DNA from: Nitrosomonas sp.
Lineage (GTDB): Bacteria > Pseudomonadota > Gammaproteobacteria > Burkholderiales > Nitrosomonadaceae
Assembly (NCBI GenBank): GCA_008015565.1
Contig: SSFV01000065.1
Coordinates: 1 to 49,697, forward strand
DNA: 49,697 bases
Direction: 5' to 3'
In this document: positions 37,836 to 46,844 of the stretch, one piece after another
How the letters are laid out: each line of letters begins with the position of its first letter
How positions within the stretch are numbered: the first letter of the stretch is position 1
Made by a program: the position numbers and the translations under genes
The notes under the pieces: model-generated
What the model was told of the DNA's origin: nothing
Seen by the model: only the letters and a program-made list of their open reading frames with translations
Databases searched by the model: none

Positions 37836-38885
37836 ATGGCGCTCGGGCCCGTGATGCTGGATATTGCCGGTACACAATTGACGGAAAGCGACATTAAAAG
37901 ATTGTCTCATCCGCTTACCGGTGGCGTCATTCTTTTTGCAAGAAATTATTCCAACCATCGCCAGTTGACAGAATTGACGCAACAGATTCACGCATTACGT
38001 AATCCCCATTTATTGATTGCCGTAGATCATGAAGGTGGGCGTGTTCAGCGCTTCCGCAAAGATTTTACAGAATTACCTGCCATGCGTGAGTTAGGAAAAA
38101 TCTGGGATAAAAATCCTGCTCATGCGCGTCATCTCGCTAAACAGCTTGGTTTTGTGTTGTCCGCGGAGTTAAATGCTTGCGGTGTCGATTTCAGCTTCAC
38201 ACCGGTTCTGGATCTTGATCATGGACACAGTTGCGTCATTGGTGATCGTGCTTTTCATTGTGATCCTGATGCTGTTTCCGAGCTCGCATATCAATTGATG
38301 CTTGGTCTAAGAAAAGGCGGCATGCTGGCCGTAGGTAAACATTTTCCTGGTCATGGATATCTTCAAGCCGATTCACATGTGGAAAAGTCAGTCGATCCAC
38401 GCCGCTACATTGATATCGAAATGCATGATTTGGTGCCATTTCAGCACATGATTAATCATGGCATAGCTGGTATTATGCCCGCACATGTTATTTACTCTGA
38501 AATTGACCCTATACCTGCTGGATTTTCTACCATTTGGCTGCAAAAGATACTTCGCACGGAATTGCAATTCGAAGGATGTATCTTCAGTGACGACTTGAGT
38601 ATGTACGGTGCCGGATCATATCTGGAATCAATGCTATTGAGAGCGCAAGCAGCACTTGCTGCAGGCTGCGATATGATTTTGGTTTGCAATAATCCAGTTG
38701 GCGCGGACGAAATTTTAGCTGAATTAGAGTGGCAAATGACAGCGGTAGGCCTTTCCCGCCTTGCACGCATGCATGCCAGAAACAATTTTGGTTCGCTGAC
38801 AAAATTACACGAAAATGGCGATTATGTGCAGGCTGTTCGTGAAATTGGCGTGATTGGGTGCGAAAGCGAAGACCTTCCATTGTAG
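37836..38885 (+). CDS. nagZ: Beta-N-acetylhexosaminidase (GH3)
   Basis: The product removes N-acetylglucosamine from anhydro-muropeptides in cytoplasmic peptidoglycan recycling. It has 349 residues with no signal peptide. GH3/NagZ motifs are [15 protein letters not shown], the catalytic loop [15 protein letters not shown] (His173) and [14 protein letters not shown] (nucleophile Asp252 or 253). The ATG at 37836 is two bases after acpS; an upstream start at 37806 would overlap acpS and adds nothing recognisable. This acpS-nagZ pairing is common in betaproteobacteria. Confidence 0.96.
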   Translation: MALGPVMLDIAGTQLTESDIKRLSHPLTGGVILFARNYSNHRQLTELTQQIHALRNPHLLIAVDHEGGRVQRFRKDFTELPAMRELGKIWDKNPAHARHLAKQLGFVLSAELNACGVDFSFTPVLDLDHGHSCVIGDRAFHCDPDAVSELAYQLMLGLRKGGMLAVGKHFPGHGYLQADSHVEKSVDPRRYIDIEMHDLVPFQHMINHGIAGIMPAHVIYSEIDPIPAGFSTIWLQKILRTELQFEGCIFSDDLSMYGAGSYLESMLLRAQAALAAGCDMILVCNNPVGADEILAELEWQMTAVGLSRLARMHARNNFGSLTKLHENGDYVQAVREIGVIGCESEDLPL

Positions 38886-38981
38886 CAGCTCCCTATATCT
38901 GCAGCAGAATCAGCAACAGCACTTTGCTTTTTTGCTTTAAAATTACCCCAATTCATTGGTTTTTTCAAAAGGTTTTTTAAC

Positions 38982-40445
38982 ATGTCGGAAATATTTGATG
39001 TAGCAATCATTGGTGCGGGGCCGGGGGGTTATGTTGCCGCTATTCGCTGTGCACAACTTGGCTTGAATACGGTATGTATTGATGAATGGAAAAATGCTAA
39101 GGGTAAGCCAAGTCTCGGTGGGACTTGTTTGAATGTGGGGTGTATTCCATCCAAAGCCTTGTTGGAATCTTCCGAAAAATATTTCCAGCTAAAACATAAA
39201 TTATCCGCTCACGGCATTACAGCGGAACAGGTATCTGTGGATGTTCCTGTCATGATTGCGCGCAAGGATAAAATTGTAACTACTTTTACAGCCGGCATTA
39301 CTTCGTTATTCAAAAAGAATAGGGTTAAATCGATGCATGGCAGAGGGACATTATTAAAGCGTGAGGAATCGGCGGATGATTGGCAAATAAAAATTGACGA
39401 TAACGGCGATACTGAGATTGTACGAGCAAAGCATGTGATTATAGCGACTGGATCCGTGCCGCGTTCGTTACCTTTTGCGCCAATTGATAATAATCTGATA
39501 TTAGATAATGTGGGCGCCTTGGCGTTAACGGAAGCACCTAAGCGATTGGGAGTTATCGGCGCTGGCGTGATCGGACTTGAAATGGGTAGTGTATGGCGCA
39601 GGCTTGGATCTGATGTTGCCATTCTTGAAGCCATGCCCGGCTTTCTCATGGCGGCTGATGAGCAAATCGCTAAAGAAGCCAAGAATATTTTTACCAAAGA
39701 ACCGGGATTGCAAATTAATACCGGTGTAACGATTAAAGTGGTCGAAGTCACGAACAATGTTGTGACTGTGAGATATAGTGATGCCAATAATCAGGAACAG
39801 GTCCTGGAAGTAGACAAATTAATTGTTGCAGTTGGCAGAATACCCAATACCGCAGGGCTAGGGGTCAATGAAAACGGTTTATTGTTAGATGAGCGTGGTT
39901 TTGTTGTCGTTGACCAATATTGCCGCTCTAACCTGCACAATGTTTATGCAGTGGGCGATGTTGTGCGAGGCCCAATGCTGGCGCACAAGGCTTCAGAAGA
40001 GGGTGTAACCGTCGCTGAAATGATTGCGCAGATCGAGAAAAAGAGTCAGACAAGTCAAAATGAAGCGGTCGATTTTAATATGGTACCCTGGGTTATTTAT
40101 ACTGCACCCGAAATTGCTTGGGTAGGGAAAAATGAGCAAGAATTGAGGGCTGCCGGTATTGCTTATAAAGCGGGGCAATTTCCTTTTATTGCGAACGGCC
40201 GTGCGCGTGCAATGGGTGAAACCAGCGGATTCATCAAAGTATTGGCTGACGAAAAAACCGACCGTGTATTGGGTGTGCACATGATCGGTCCACATGTTTC
40301 GGAGCTTATTTCAGAAGCAGTCATGGCCATGAAGTTTTCAGCCAGCAGCGAAGATATCGCTTGTATTGTTCATGCCCATCCGTCTTTATCAGAGGTGCTT
40401 CACGAAGCTGCTCTTGGAGCGGATAAGCGTGCTTTGCACATTTGA
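38982..40445 (+). CDS. lpdA: Dihydrolipoyl dehydrogenase
   Basis: This flavoenzyme reoxidises lipoamide in 2-oxoacid dehydrogenase complexes or the glycine cleavage system. It has 487 residues: FAD motif VAIIGAGPGGYVAAIRCAQL, redox-active disulfide GGTCLNVGCIPSKALLES, NAD motif LGVIGAGVIGLEMGSVWRRL, and the C-terminal active-site HAHPSLSEVLHEAAL. No dehydrogenase subunits are adjacent in this window, so it is separated from any partner genes on the right, and nagZ lies on the left. It ends convergently with a His-rich secreted protein gene. Confidence 0.96.
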   Translation: MSEIFDVAIIGAGPGGYVAAIRCAQLGLNTVCIDEWKNAKGKPSLGGTCLNVGCIPSKALLESSEKYFQLKHKLSAHGITAEQVSVDVPVMIARKDKIVTTFTAGITSLFKKNRVKSMHGRGTLLKREESADDWQIKIDDNGDTEIVRAKHVIIATGSVPRSLPFAPIDNNLILDNVGALALTEAPKRLGVIGAGVIGLEMGSVWRRLGSDVAILEAMPGFLMAADEQIAKEAKNIFTKEPGLQINTGVTIKVVEVTNNVVTVRYSDANNQEQVLEVDKLIVAVGRIPNTAGLGVNENGLLLDERGFVVVDQYCRSNLHNVYAVGDVVRGPMLAHKASEEGVTVAEMIAQIEKKSQTSQNEAVDFNMVPWVIYTAPEIAWVGKNEQELRAAGIAYKAGQFPFIANGRARAMGETSGFIKVLADEKTDRVLGVHMIGPHVSELISEAVMAMKFSASSEDIACIVHAHPSLSEVLHEAALGADKRALHI

Positions 40446-40513
40446 AAATTAAAATTCGCGGCTATCGGGCACCGCTTATCCGGACTTTAAACAATTAGTG
40501 TGGCACCTGAATA

Positions 40514-40957
40514 CTAAAAACAATGGCTTTTGTCGGGATCAACGCTGCAAGACCACCGTAAATGATGAATACCAGCTGTTTTATTGACTAGATAATCAGC
40601 TCGTAATTGCTTATTTTGCTCTACCGATAATGCAACGGTTTCAGGTATAAAGCGTTCTTGACTCCAGAATCGGATTCTGCAGAATTCGTCCGTGGAACGA
40701 CACAGTCTGTTTATGGCTGCGCTATAAATTGTCTTATCCGTGTATACGCTATGATCGATGAGTACCATATGAACAAATTTTCCAGATGTACCCATTTCCA
40801 GTGAACGAACAAGTTGCCAACCACTACCACCTTCCAATTGTGGCGAGGAATGGCTATCAGACTCGTCGTGACTGTGGTCTTCACCTTCATGTGAAAAAAC
40901 ACTGCATGGAACAGCAAGTATTAAAAATAATAAAGCACTCAATAATAATTTATGCAT
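40514..40957 (-). CDS. Secreted His-rich hypothetical protein
   Basis: This 147-residue protein has a signal peptide (LLLSALLFLILAVPCSVFS) cleaved before a His/Asp/Glu-rich start, HEGEDHSHDESDSHSSPQ. If cleavage is after Ser, the mature N-terminus would be His. The rest is small with four further cysteines (RLCRSTDEFCRIRFW, RWSCSVDPDKSHCF). The His-rich start suggests divalent metal binding (copper, nickel or zinc) in the periplasm; this is inference, and no family is recognised. It is convergent with lpdA and faces the 1.3 kb gene-poor stretch. Confidence 0.75.
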   Translation of the reverse strand: MHKLLLSALLFLILAVPCSVFSHEGEDHSHDESDSHSSPQLEGGSGWQLVRSLEMGTSGKFVHMVLIDHSVYTDKTIYSAAINRLCRSTDEFCRIRFWSQERFIPETVALSVEQNKQLRADYLVNKTAGIHHLRWSCSVDPDKSHCF

Positions 40958-42286
40958 GAAATCTCCCTGGCAAATGCCAATTCTTATTTATAAACAAATA
41001 TATTGCTTCCAGATAAATTTATTTTTTTACTGAAAAATTCTTGCAGCGGGGCAGTATACTTGAAATTCGGATTCTGAACATTATTGAAAATTATTTTTGT
41101 TAACAATCCAGCCGTATTGGATCAACAAGTAAATTATTAAAGGTATCAATTAAATAGTTTTGGGCTTTCTTGATGGAAGTTAGTTTCTATGGTTTTTTTG
41201 AATCAACCAAGTTGTATTTTTAGATTCGGTAACCTGATTGAGAATGCGTCAACAATGTGTGCAGCATAATAATCAACATGATGATTCCATTTTAAGTTCG
41301 TTCATATAATTAGTTTTATTCGGAAACGCTAACCCTTTGGGTAATTCTCGTTAGTATCGGGCAGCTGGATTAACGCGCTGCAAAAGAAGTTGCGCCTAAA
41401 TTGCCATCCAAGCTTTAAAATCTGTAATTATCAAATCAGACGTTAGAATGGTTGATGCGTGGTAAGGCGCTATGCAAGAAAGAGCTAAGCCATAAGATTT
41501 TCATAATTTGCAATCGATGCTAATTGCCGGTTAGAACGCATATGCTACCAACCCGGGTTGTTCGGATTCACATAAAAACCCGGAACACTATTTTGATGAC
41601 GCGCAAGTTGGTTTGTTTGTTGGGTGCAATGCGGGTAATTGTAATTACTTGACTAAAGGTAATACAGCAACTGTCAAATATTCATTTGCAGTACTCATGA
41701 CATCATTTTTAAGATTGCCGAAAGATTCAGAAATACAACACTCGTTTTGAATTCTTATCGCGATCATAAGAGAATTTGCATTGTAGAAGCGAATCTCATC
41801 TTGATACGGGAAGAGCTGAGCTTGTCGTTTAATTTTTTATTCTTATCAAATCATTATCTGCGACTCTAGGATTATTATCCATTGATCCATCATTTATGAT
41901 TCAGTCTGGTAAATTTTTCTTTATTTGTCTTTAAAGCCGACTGTGTTACTGGCGCTATGTTATGTTGCGGTGCGACATTATGCCGCATTGTCATATGTTT
42001 TATTATCTATGAAAATGTCTTTGTCTTTGTTTAAAGTGGTTCTGCCTACCTTACTCCTTAATCATTCCAATCCGATAGGTGATCAAAAAAGATAGCAGTA
42101 TAGCTTTCTTATTCTTCTCTTACCCGAATAATGATTATTTAAGAGTCTCGTTAACTGGCAGTACTTCAAGTTATTGATAATTATCTTTATTCATAGAAAT
42201 TTTTGAGCTATCGAGTACGCAAGCAAATAAGAGTTTTTTCTAATTTAAATTATGTTGTAGTCAAGATTATTAGGAGTATTAGTAAG
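40958..42286. other. 1.3 kb AT-rich stretch without a clear gene
   Basis: This is the largest gap in the window. It is AT-rich with frequent stops in all frames, apart from the short open stretch at 41535-41750 described separately. It contains a small inverted repeat (TGCGG at 41966, CCGCA at 41983). Promoters for the flanking divergent secreted-protein genes should lie here, but I cannot fix them. No tRNA, repeat array or IS end was seen. Confidence 0.5.
41535..41750 (+). pseudogene. Possible relic of a secreted Cys-containing protein
   Basis: This 71-codon stop-free stretch begins right after a TAG and has no internal start near its 5' end. It reads NAYATNPGCSDSHKNPEHYF, DDAQVGLFVGCNAGNCNYLT, KGNTATVKYSFAVL, and ends at TGA 41748-41750. 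The spaced cysteines and balanced composition look like part of an extracytoplasmic protein. I recognise no family and chance is not excluded. Confidence 0.25.
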
Positions 42287-43039
42287 ATGAATAGGCGATT
42301 AAGTTTTTCGGTTCAGAATTTATTTGTATTGATGGTTCTGGCTGGTGTGTTTACAAATGTAATGGCACATACGGTATTGGAAGTGCCACAAGTTACGGAG
42401 CTAAAAAAAATGACCAATAATATTGTTATCGGTCATGGTTGTCAGGGTGAAGCTGTAATTGGAACAAGTGTGGTTTTTCCTGATGGTGAAAGTTCAACCA
42501 TTACAGTGGGTAATGATCCACATAGCGGTGTTTTAACAGATTTTGTGCAGAATTGGGGGAATTTATTTCAGTTATTACAAAATCGCTCTGTTTTTAGTGA
42601 ACAGGATGAGAAACTGGATGCGGCTGGCAATGTCGTTGGATTTTGGTCAGGCGGCGGTCGAGGTGTTGCGGCCAATCTCAATGCTTATGTTCCTTTTACT
42701 ATCAGTGCGGCGATTCTTGAGCCAACATCTTGCGCGACAAGTATAAGGTTTGCGGTTGCAATCGTTGATGTATGCAAAATAACAACCATCGGAGATTTTA
42801 CTGATGATGCAGTAAGTTTATGGACACCAGCCGTCGGATCGAAATATGATGGAGCGCCAGGCGGCCATGCTTATGATTCGCCGGCTTTCTTTACCATCAA
42901 CCGCGATATCGAAGCAAATCCATTACCCGAAAATTGCGGCGGAGTCGGAGTAGAAGTGTTTGTGAAACCATCGGCTGCGCAAGTTGATCGCGATATGCCT
43001 ATTATTTTTAATGGAGCTCAGGTATGGCCACAACCATGA
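42287..43039 (+). CDS. Secreted protein resembling YcnI/DUF1775 copper-binding proteins
   Basis: ATG 42287 follows GGAG by about ten bases and gives a 250-residue protein; the longer frame from 42203 lacks support. The signal peptide (LFVLMVLAGVFTNVMA) would leave a mature N-terminus starting HTVLEVPQ. The next block, NIVIGHGCQGEAVIGTSVVF followed by PDGES, resembles the HGC-G...P pattern of YcnI/DUF1775 proteins, which bind copper through the N-terminal His. The remainder has several cysteines (TSCATSIRF, DVCKI, ENCGGVGVEV), likely disulfides. A periplasmic copper role would fit an organism with copper enzymes, but it is inferred. The next gene overlaps its stop codon. Confidence 0.6.
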   Translation: MNRRLSFSVQNLFVLMVLAGVFTNVMAHTVLEVPQVTELKKMTNNIVIGHGCQGEAVIGTSVVFPDGESSTITVGNDPHSGVLTDFVQNWGNLFQLLQNRSVFSEQDEKLDAAGNVVGFWSGGGRGVAANLNAYVPFTISAAILEPTSCATSIRFAVAIVDVCKITTIGDFTDDAVSLWTPAVGSKYDGAPGGHAYDSPAFFTINRDIEANPLPENCGGVGVEVFVKPSAAQVDRDMPIIFNGAQVWPQP

Positions 43040-43719
43040 TTACTGCTATGAAATCTAAAATTCATTTTCTTAAGTATGTGTTTGTGGCAATTTTGGCGTG
43101 CTTTTCTGTAAATAGTAATTTAATGGCAAGTATCACTTACACTGATGAGGCAAGTTTTAGTGCTGCCATAGGTTCTGCAGCAGTTGCCATTGAAAGCTTT
43201 GAGTCGTTACCTGCTGAAAATGGTGCTTCTTCGCTCGCATCGCCTGCGGTAGAAGTATCCTGCGATGGTTCTGCTTGGTGTTCGGGTTTTTTTGGCGTAT
43301 CTGCCATAATGCCAACAGATGGTACGCAAGGCGTGTATTTTGCTACGCCTGATAGTATTACCTTTACTTTTTTGGAGCCAATAACTGCTTTTGCTGTTGA
43401 TGTTGGGGATCTCGGTACCAGAGGTGCAACCGATTTTAGTGCGGTGCTATCGAATGGTACTACGGCGACTTTTTTTACTGATTACACGGGTACAAGTTTT
43501 GGTCAGTCATTTGTGGGGGTAGTCGACAGCGTTGCCTTTTCTTCGATAACTTTTTATGGCACTGTTATGGATGACGGAATTTATTTTGACCGGATGCAGA
43601 CCGCGCTGGCTGATATACCTCCTGTACCTGAGCCCAATCACTATGTCATGCTCATAACAGGCTTGGGGTTAGTAGGTGTTCTGGCAGCATACCGTAAGCG
43701 CAACAAAGTCTCTATTTAA
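43036..43719 (+). CDS. PEP-CTERM sorting-domain protein
   Basis: This is a 227-residue exported protein with an N-terminal signal (FLKYVFVAILACFSVNSN). A Ser/Ala/Thr-rich body contains strand-like TFTFLEPITAFAVDVGDLG. The C-terminal sorting tag is VPEPNHYVMLITGLGLVGVL followed by AAYRKRNK: PEP motif, membrane helix, basic tail. Such proteins are processed by an exosortase and are often surface or matrix proteins. The ATG at 43036 overlaps the TGA of the preceding gene (ATGA), so the two are co-translated. A strong terminator follows. Exosortase genes are not in this window. Confidence 0.88.
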   Translation: MITAMKSKIHFLKYVFVAILACFSVNSNLMASITYTDEASFSAAIGSAAVAIESFESLPAENGASSLASPAVEVSCDGSAWCSGFFGVSAIMPTDGTQGVYFATPDSITFTFLEPITAFAVDVGDLGTRGATDFSAVLSNGTTATFFTDYTGTSFGQSFVGVVDSVAFSSITFYGTVMDDGIYFDRMQTALADIPPVPEPNHYVMLITGLGLVGVLAAYRKRNKVSI

Positions 43720-43739
43720 TCAATCGGCTTTTCATTGTA

Positions 43740-43760
43740 AACCCCGTTGTTAACGGGGTT
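43740..43760 (+). terminator. Rho-independent-like terminator
   Basis: AACCCCGTT at 43740-43748 and AACGGGGTT at 43752-43760 form a perfect nine-base-pair stem with a three-base loop, 20 bases after the PEP-CTERM stop. The tail is T-containing but not a pure T-run. It separates the PEP-CTERM operon from ccmA. Confidence 0.8.
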
Positions 43761-43926
43761 CTAGCATAACCTTTTAAAGATTGGTGCTTAGTTTTAATTG
43801 GTGAAAGGGTCTCTTATCAAGCTACATTCAAGCATTTTTACTTAAATTCTCTTACCTAAAATTTGCTGTTATCAAGCACTTCATAAGTTATAATCTTGCG
43901 CTTTAATCTAATGATTGACCAAGATA

Positions 43927-44541
43927 ATGTTACAAGGGATCAATTTAGCATGCACTCGCGGAGATCGAGAGCTATTCAAGAATGTTAATTTTTCTCTTGG
44001 AGCGGGTGGGTTGATGCAGGTGCGCGGTCCAAACGGCAGTGGAAAAACCAGCTTGTTACGCATGTTATGCGGATTATCGAGTCCCGCAGCCGGTGAAATT
44101 CTCTGGTGCGGTGAAGTAATTCGTGATTTAAATGAAGATTATTTTGCCGCCATGACTTATATCGGTCATTTAAGTGGTACTAAGGATGATTTGACAGTAA
44201 TAGAGAATTTACGAATTGCAAGTGCGCTCTCTGGATATGAAATTAGTGAAGATCAAGCCAGTGAGGCACTTGAAAATCTTGGTTTAGGTGGCAGGGAGCA
44301 GCTATTGGTGAAGGTTCTATCTCAAGGCCAGCGACGTCGGGTTGGACTGGCTCGCTTGCTAACGTGCAAAACTTCGTTATGGATTCTTGATGAGCCTCTG
44401 GTCGCATTGGACGCGATGGCTGTCAAGTTTATTCAAGAATTATTAGAACATCACTTGCAACAAAATGGTATGGTAGTGATGACAACACATCAAGAAATTG
44501 ATATTGCGGCTGCATCTATTTTGCAACTTCAATTGGCGTGA
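43927..44541 (+). CDS. ccmA: Cytochrome c maturation ABC transporter ATP-binding protein CcmA
   Basis: This is the ATPase of the CcmABCD complex that releases haem-loaded CcmE during System I cytochrome c maturation. It has 204 residues: Walker A RGPNGSGKTSLLRML, signature LSQGQRRRVGLARLL, Walker B LWILDEPLVALDAMA, and switch His TTHQE. The ATG at 43927 is preferred to the upstream TTG. The ccmB GTG start overlaps its stop by four bases. Confidence 0.97.
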   Translation: MLQGINLACTRGDRELFKNVNFSLGAGGLMQVRGPNGSGKTSLLRMLCGLSSPAAGEILWCGEVIRDLNEDYFAAMTYIGHLSGTKDDLTVIENLRIASALSGYEISEDQASEALENLGLGGREQLLVKVLSQGQRRRVGLARLLTCKTSLWILDEPLVALDAMAVKFIQELLEHHLQQNGMVVMTTHQEIDIAAASILQLQLA

Positions 44542-45200
44542 TAGTTATGTGGATCATTAAACGTGATTTACTGTTAGCTATACGTCGCCAATCCGATGTC
44601 CTAACTACCCTGTTTTTTTTCGTCATCGTAGTGAGTCTTTTTCCACTGAGTGTGGGTCCCGAGATGAATATGTTACGTGCAATGGCGCCCGGTGTAGTTT
44701 GGGTTGCTGCACTGCTGGCTTCGATGTTGTCTTTAAACAGAATGTTTTCTAATGATTACATAGATGGCACGTTAGAACAAATGTTGCTATCACCCCAATC
44801 GTTATCATTATTGGTTCTCGGAAAAGCTTTTGCCCATTGGTTAGTGACAGGTATTCCGCTAGTAATAATGGCACCGATATTAGGAATTCAATACGATTTG
44901 CCAGCCGAAGCATTGATAGTGCTAACAATCACTCTGCTGCTGGGAACACCGGTATTAAGCTTAATTGGGGCGATCGGTGCAGCATTGACACTGGGATTAC
45001 GAGGTGGAAGTGTGCTGGTTTCATTATTAGTATTACCATTATACATTCCAGTGCTTATTTTTGGTGCCGGTGCGGTAGAGGCAAATATGGCAGGAATCGG
45101 GTTTGACGCACACCTGTCGCTATTGGGTGCATTCTTATTGGCATCCTTGGCGCTTGCTCCTTGGGCTGCTGCCTCATCTCTACGAGTTTCGCTGGAGTAA
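44538..45200 (+). CDS. ccmB: Haem exporter membrane subunit CcmB
   Basis: This is a membrane subunit of CcmABCD with 220 residues and about six hydrophobic segments (for example VLTTLFFFVIVVSLFPLSVG, LLGTPVLSLIGAIGAALTLG and LLVLPLYIPVLIFGAGAVEA). The conserved N-terminal KRDLLLAIRRQSDVL is typical. It starts at GTG 44538, overlapping ccmA; an ATG three codons later is an alternative. A 193-base gap follows before ccmC, unusual since ccm genes are often packed. Confidence 0.95.
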   Translation: MIVMWIIKRDLLLAIRRQSDVLTTLFFFVIVVSLFPLSVGPEMNMLRAMAPGVVWVAALLASMLSLNRMFSNDYIDGTLEQMLLSPQSLSLLVLGKAFAHWLVTGIPLVIMAPILGIQYDLPAEALIVLTITLLLGTPVLSLIGAIGAALTLGLRGGSVLVSLLVLPLYIPVLIFGAGAVEANMAGIGFDAHLSLLGAFLLASLALAPWAAASSLRVSLE

Positions 45201-45393
45201 GTGAGCGCTTCAAGAGAGGTGTGCCCGTAACTATCTGTATTGTATAAATTAATCTTCAGATGTTTCTTGATATTTAGTATTTATAAATAGAAAGCAATTT
45301 TTTTGTGTTTTTAGTATAGAATTGACAAAAAAATAAGTCATTCGGTCTCAAGTATAGAGCTTACATTTAATTAAAAAAATTATAACATTTGAT

Positions 45394-46140
45394 ATGACGA
45401 TCAATTGGTTCAAATATTCTTCTCCTGCAAGTTTTTATTCATTAGCTGGAAAGATGATTCCAGTATTTGCTTTTGCCGCATTAATATCGCTAGTTGCAGG
45501 TCTATATGTTGGTTTCTTTGTGGCGCCTACGGATTTTCAACAAGGTGAAGCATATCGGATTATTTTTATTCATGTACCTGCTGCGTGGATGTCAATGTTT
45601 CTTTATGTTGTAATGGCTTTCTGGGCGGGTATTGGCTTGGCGTTTAACACGAGACTGTCTTCAATGTTTGCTACTGCAATAGCGCCGACAGGGGCCATGT
45701 TTACTTTCATTGCACTTTGGACAGGTGCACTATGGGGAAAGCCGATGTGGGGAACATGGTGGGTATGGGATGCAAGGTTGACTTCCGAATTAATTCTATT
45801 ATTTCTTTATATAGGGTTTATGTCTTTACAGGCGGCAATTGATGATCCGCGTCGTGCTGATAAAGCAGGTGCGATTATTGCTCTAGTTGGTGTGGTGAAT
45901 ATTCCAATTATTTATTTCTCAGTGCAATGGTGGAATACCTTGCATCAGGGTGCGTCAGTTAGTATTAATCAAGCTCCCTCTATGGCATCGACAATGCTAT
46001 TAGGCATGTTGATTATGGTGTTTGCAAGCTGGATGTATTCAATTGCAATCATATTAAAACGCGCGCGCGTGATCATAATTGAACGCGAAAGCCATACAGC
46101 ATGGGTAGCAGAGTTACAGAAAAAGGAATCTATACGATGA
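45394..46140 (+). CDS. ccmC: Haem handling membrane protein CcmC
   Basis: The product delivers haem to CcmE in the inner membrane. It has 248 residues and six membrane segments, with the haem-handling tryptophan-rich motif WGTWWVWDARLTSELILLF and conserved His residues in the flanking periplasmic loops (IFIHVPAAW, WWNTLHQGASV). It is the first gene of a tight ccmCDEFGH run; its stop overlaps the ccmD start by four bases. Confidence 0.97.
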   Translation: MTINWFKYSSPASFYSLAGKMIPVFAFAALISLVAGLYVGFFVAPTDFQQGEAYRIIFIHVPAAWMSMFLYVVMAFWAGIGLAFNTRLSSMFATAIAPTGAMFTFIALWTGALWGKPMWGTWWVWDARLTSELILLFLYIGFMSLQAAIDDPRRADKAGAIIALVGVVNIPIIYFSVQWWNTLHQGASVSINQAPSMASTMLLGMLIMVFASWMYSIAIILKRARVIIIERESHTAWVAELQKKESIR

Positions 46141-46322
46141 ATTGGTCGAGTGTATCGGACTTTTTTGCAATGGGTGGCTATGGGCTTTATGTTTGGGGTT
46201 CGTATGTGGTGACATTAATTTGTATAGTTGCTGAAATTTGGTTAATTTCAAATCGCCGCCGAACTTTAGAAAAGCAATATAGTCTCATTCGTAACATTAA
46301 TATAAGAAGAGATAAAAAATGA
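46137..46322 (+). CDS. ccmD: Cytochrome c maturation protein CcmD
   Basis: This is a small membrane protein (61 residues) that stabilises the CcmC-CcmE complex. It has the expected N-terminus with [20 protein letters not shown], one membrane helix and a basic C-terminal tail ([11 protein letters not shown]). The ATG at 46137 overlaps the ccmC stop and its own stop overlaps ccmE. The frame extends upstream to 46101 but that would lie inside ccmC. Confidence 0.92.
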   Translation: MNWSSVSDFFAMGGYGLYVWGSYVVTLICIVAEIWLISNRRRTLEKQYSLIRNINIRRDKK

Positions 46323-46768
46323 AACCCCGTCATAAAAAACTTGCATTTATTGTCGCAGGAATTACTGTATTAGGCATTGCTTCAATGCTGGTCCTTAACG
46401 CTTTTCAAAGTAACTTGGTTTTTTTCTTTAGTCCATCTCAAGTTGTTGCAAACGAAGCACCGATTGGTAAAAGTTTTAGAATTGGCGGATTAGTTGCAGA
46501 AGGTAGCGTTAAACGCGAAGACGGTTCCACTACAGTACATTTTGCTGTAACTGATACAGCGGAAACTATACCAGTTGTGTATACGGGTATACTGCCAGAT
46601 TTATTTCGTGAAGGTAAGGGTGTTGTCGCGCAAGGAAAAATATCGAATGCTGGTGTTTTTGAAGCTGACGAAGTACTTGCTAAGCACGATGAAAATTACA
46701 TGCCACCTGAAGCTGCAGAAGCTTTAGAAAGGGCTGCCAAAGCGCAAAAAGCCTCGTTAACGCAGTAA
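46319..46768 (+). CDS. ccmE: Haem chaperone CcmE
   Basis: This periplasmic haem chaperone is anchored by one N-terminal helix ([19 protein letters not shown]). It has 149 residues. The OB-fold domain contains the covalent haem-binding His123 in [14 protein letters not shown], with conserved Tyr127. It starts four bases inside ccmD and precedes ccmF after 76 bases. Confidence 0.97.
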   Translation: MKPRHKKLAFIVAGITVLGIASMLVLNAFQSNLVFFFSPSQVVANEAPIGKSFRIGGLVAEGSVKREDGSTTVHFAVTDTAETIPVVYTGILPDLFREGKGVVAQGKISNAGVFEADEVLAKHDENYMPPEAAEALERAAKAQKASLTQ

Positions 46769-46844
46769 TTTTTCCAAGGAAATTAATGGGTTATGAGGAA
46801 TTCGTTCTTAATTCTGAATAATTTTTAACTTAAAAAATATAATC

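Noticed and set aside
41961..41990. Short inverted repeat TGCGG/CCGCA in the 1.3 kb gap as an operator
   Set aside because: Five base pairs only; expected by chance in a gap of this length.
42203..42286. Upstream extension of the YcnI-like gene
   Set aside because: The ATG at 42287 has GGAG and begins directly with a signal peptide; the extension would place 28 unrelated residues before it.
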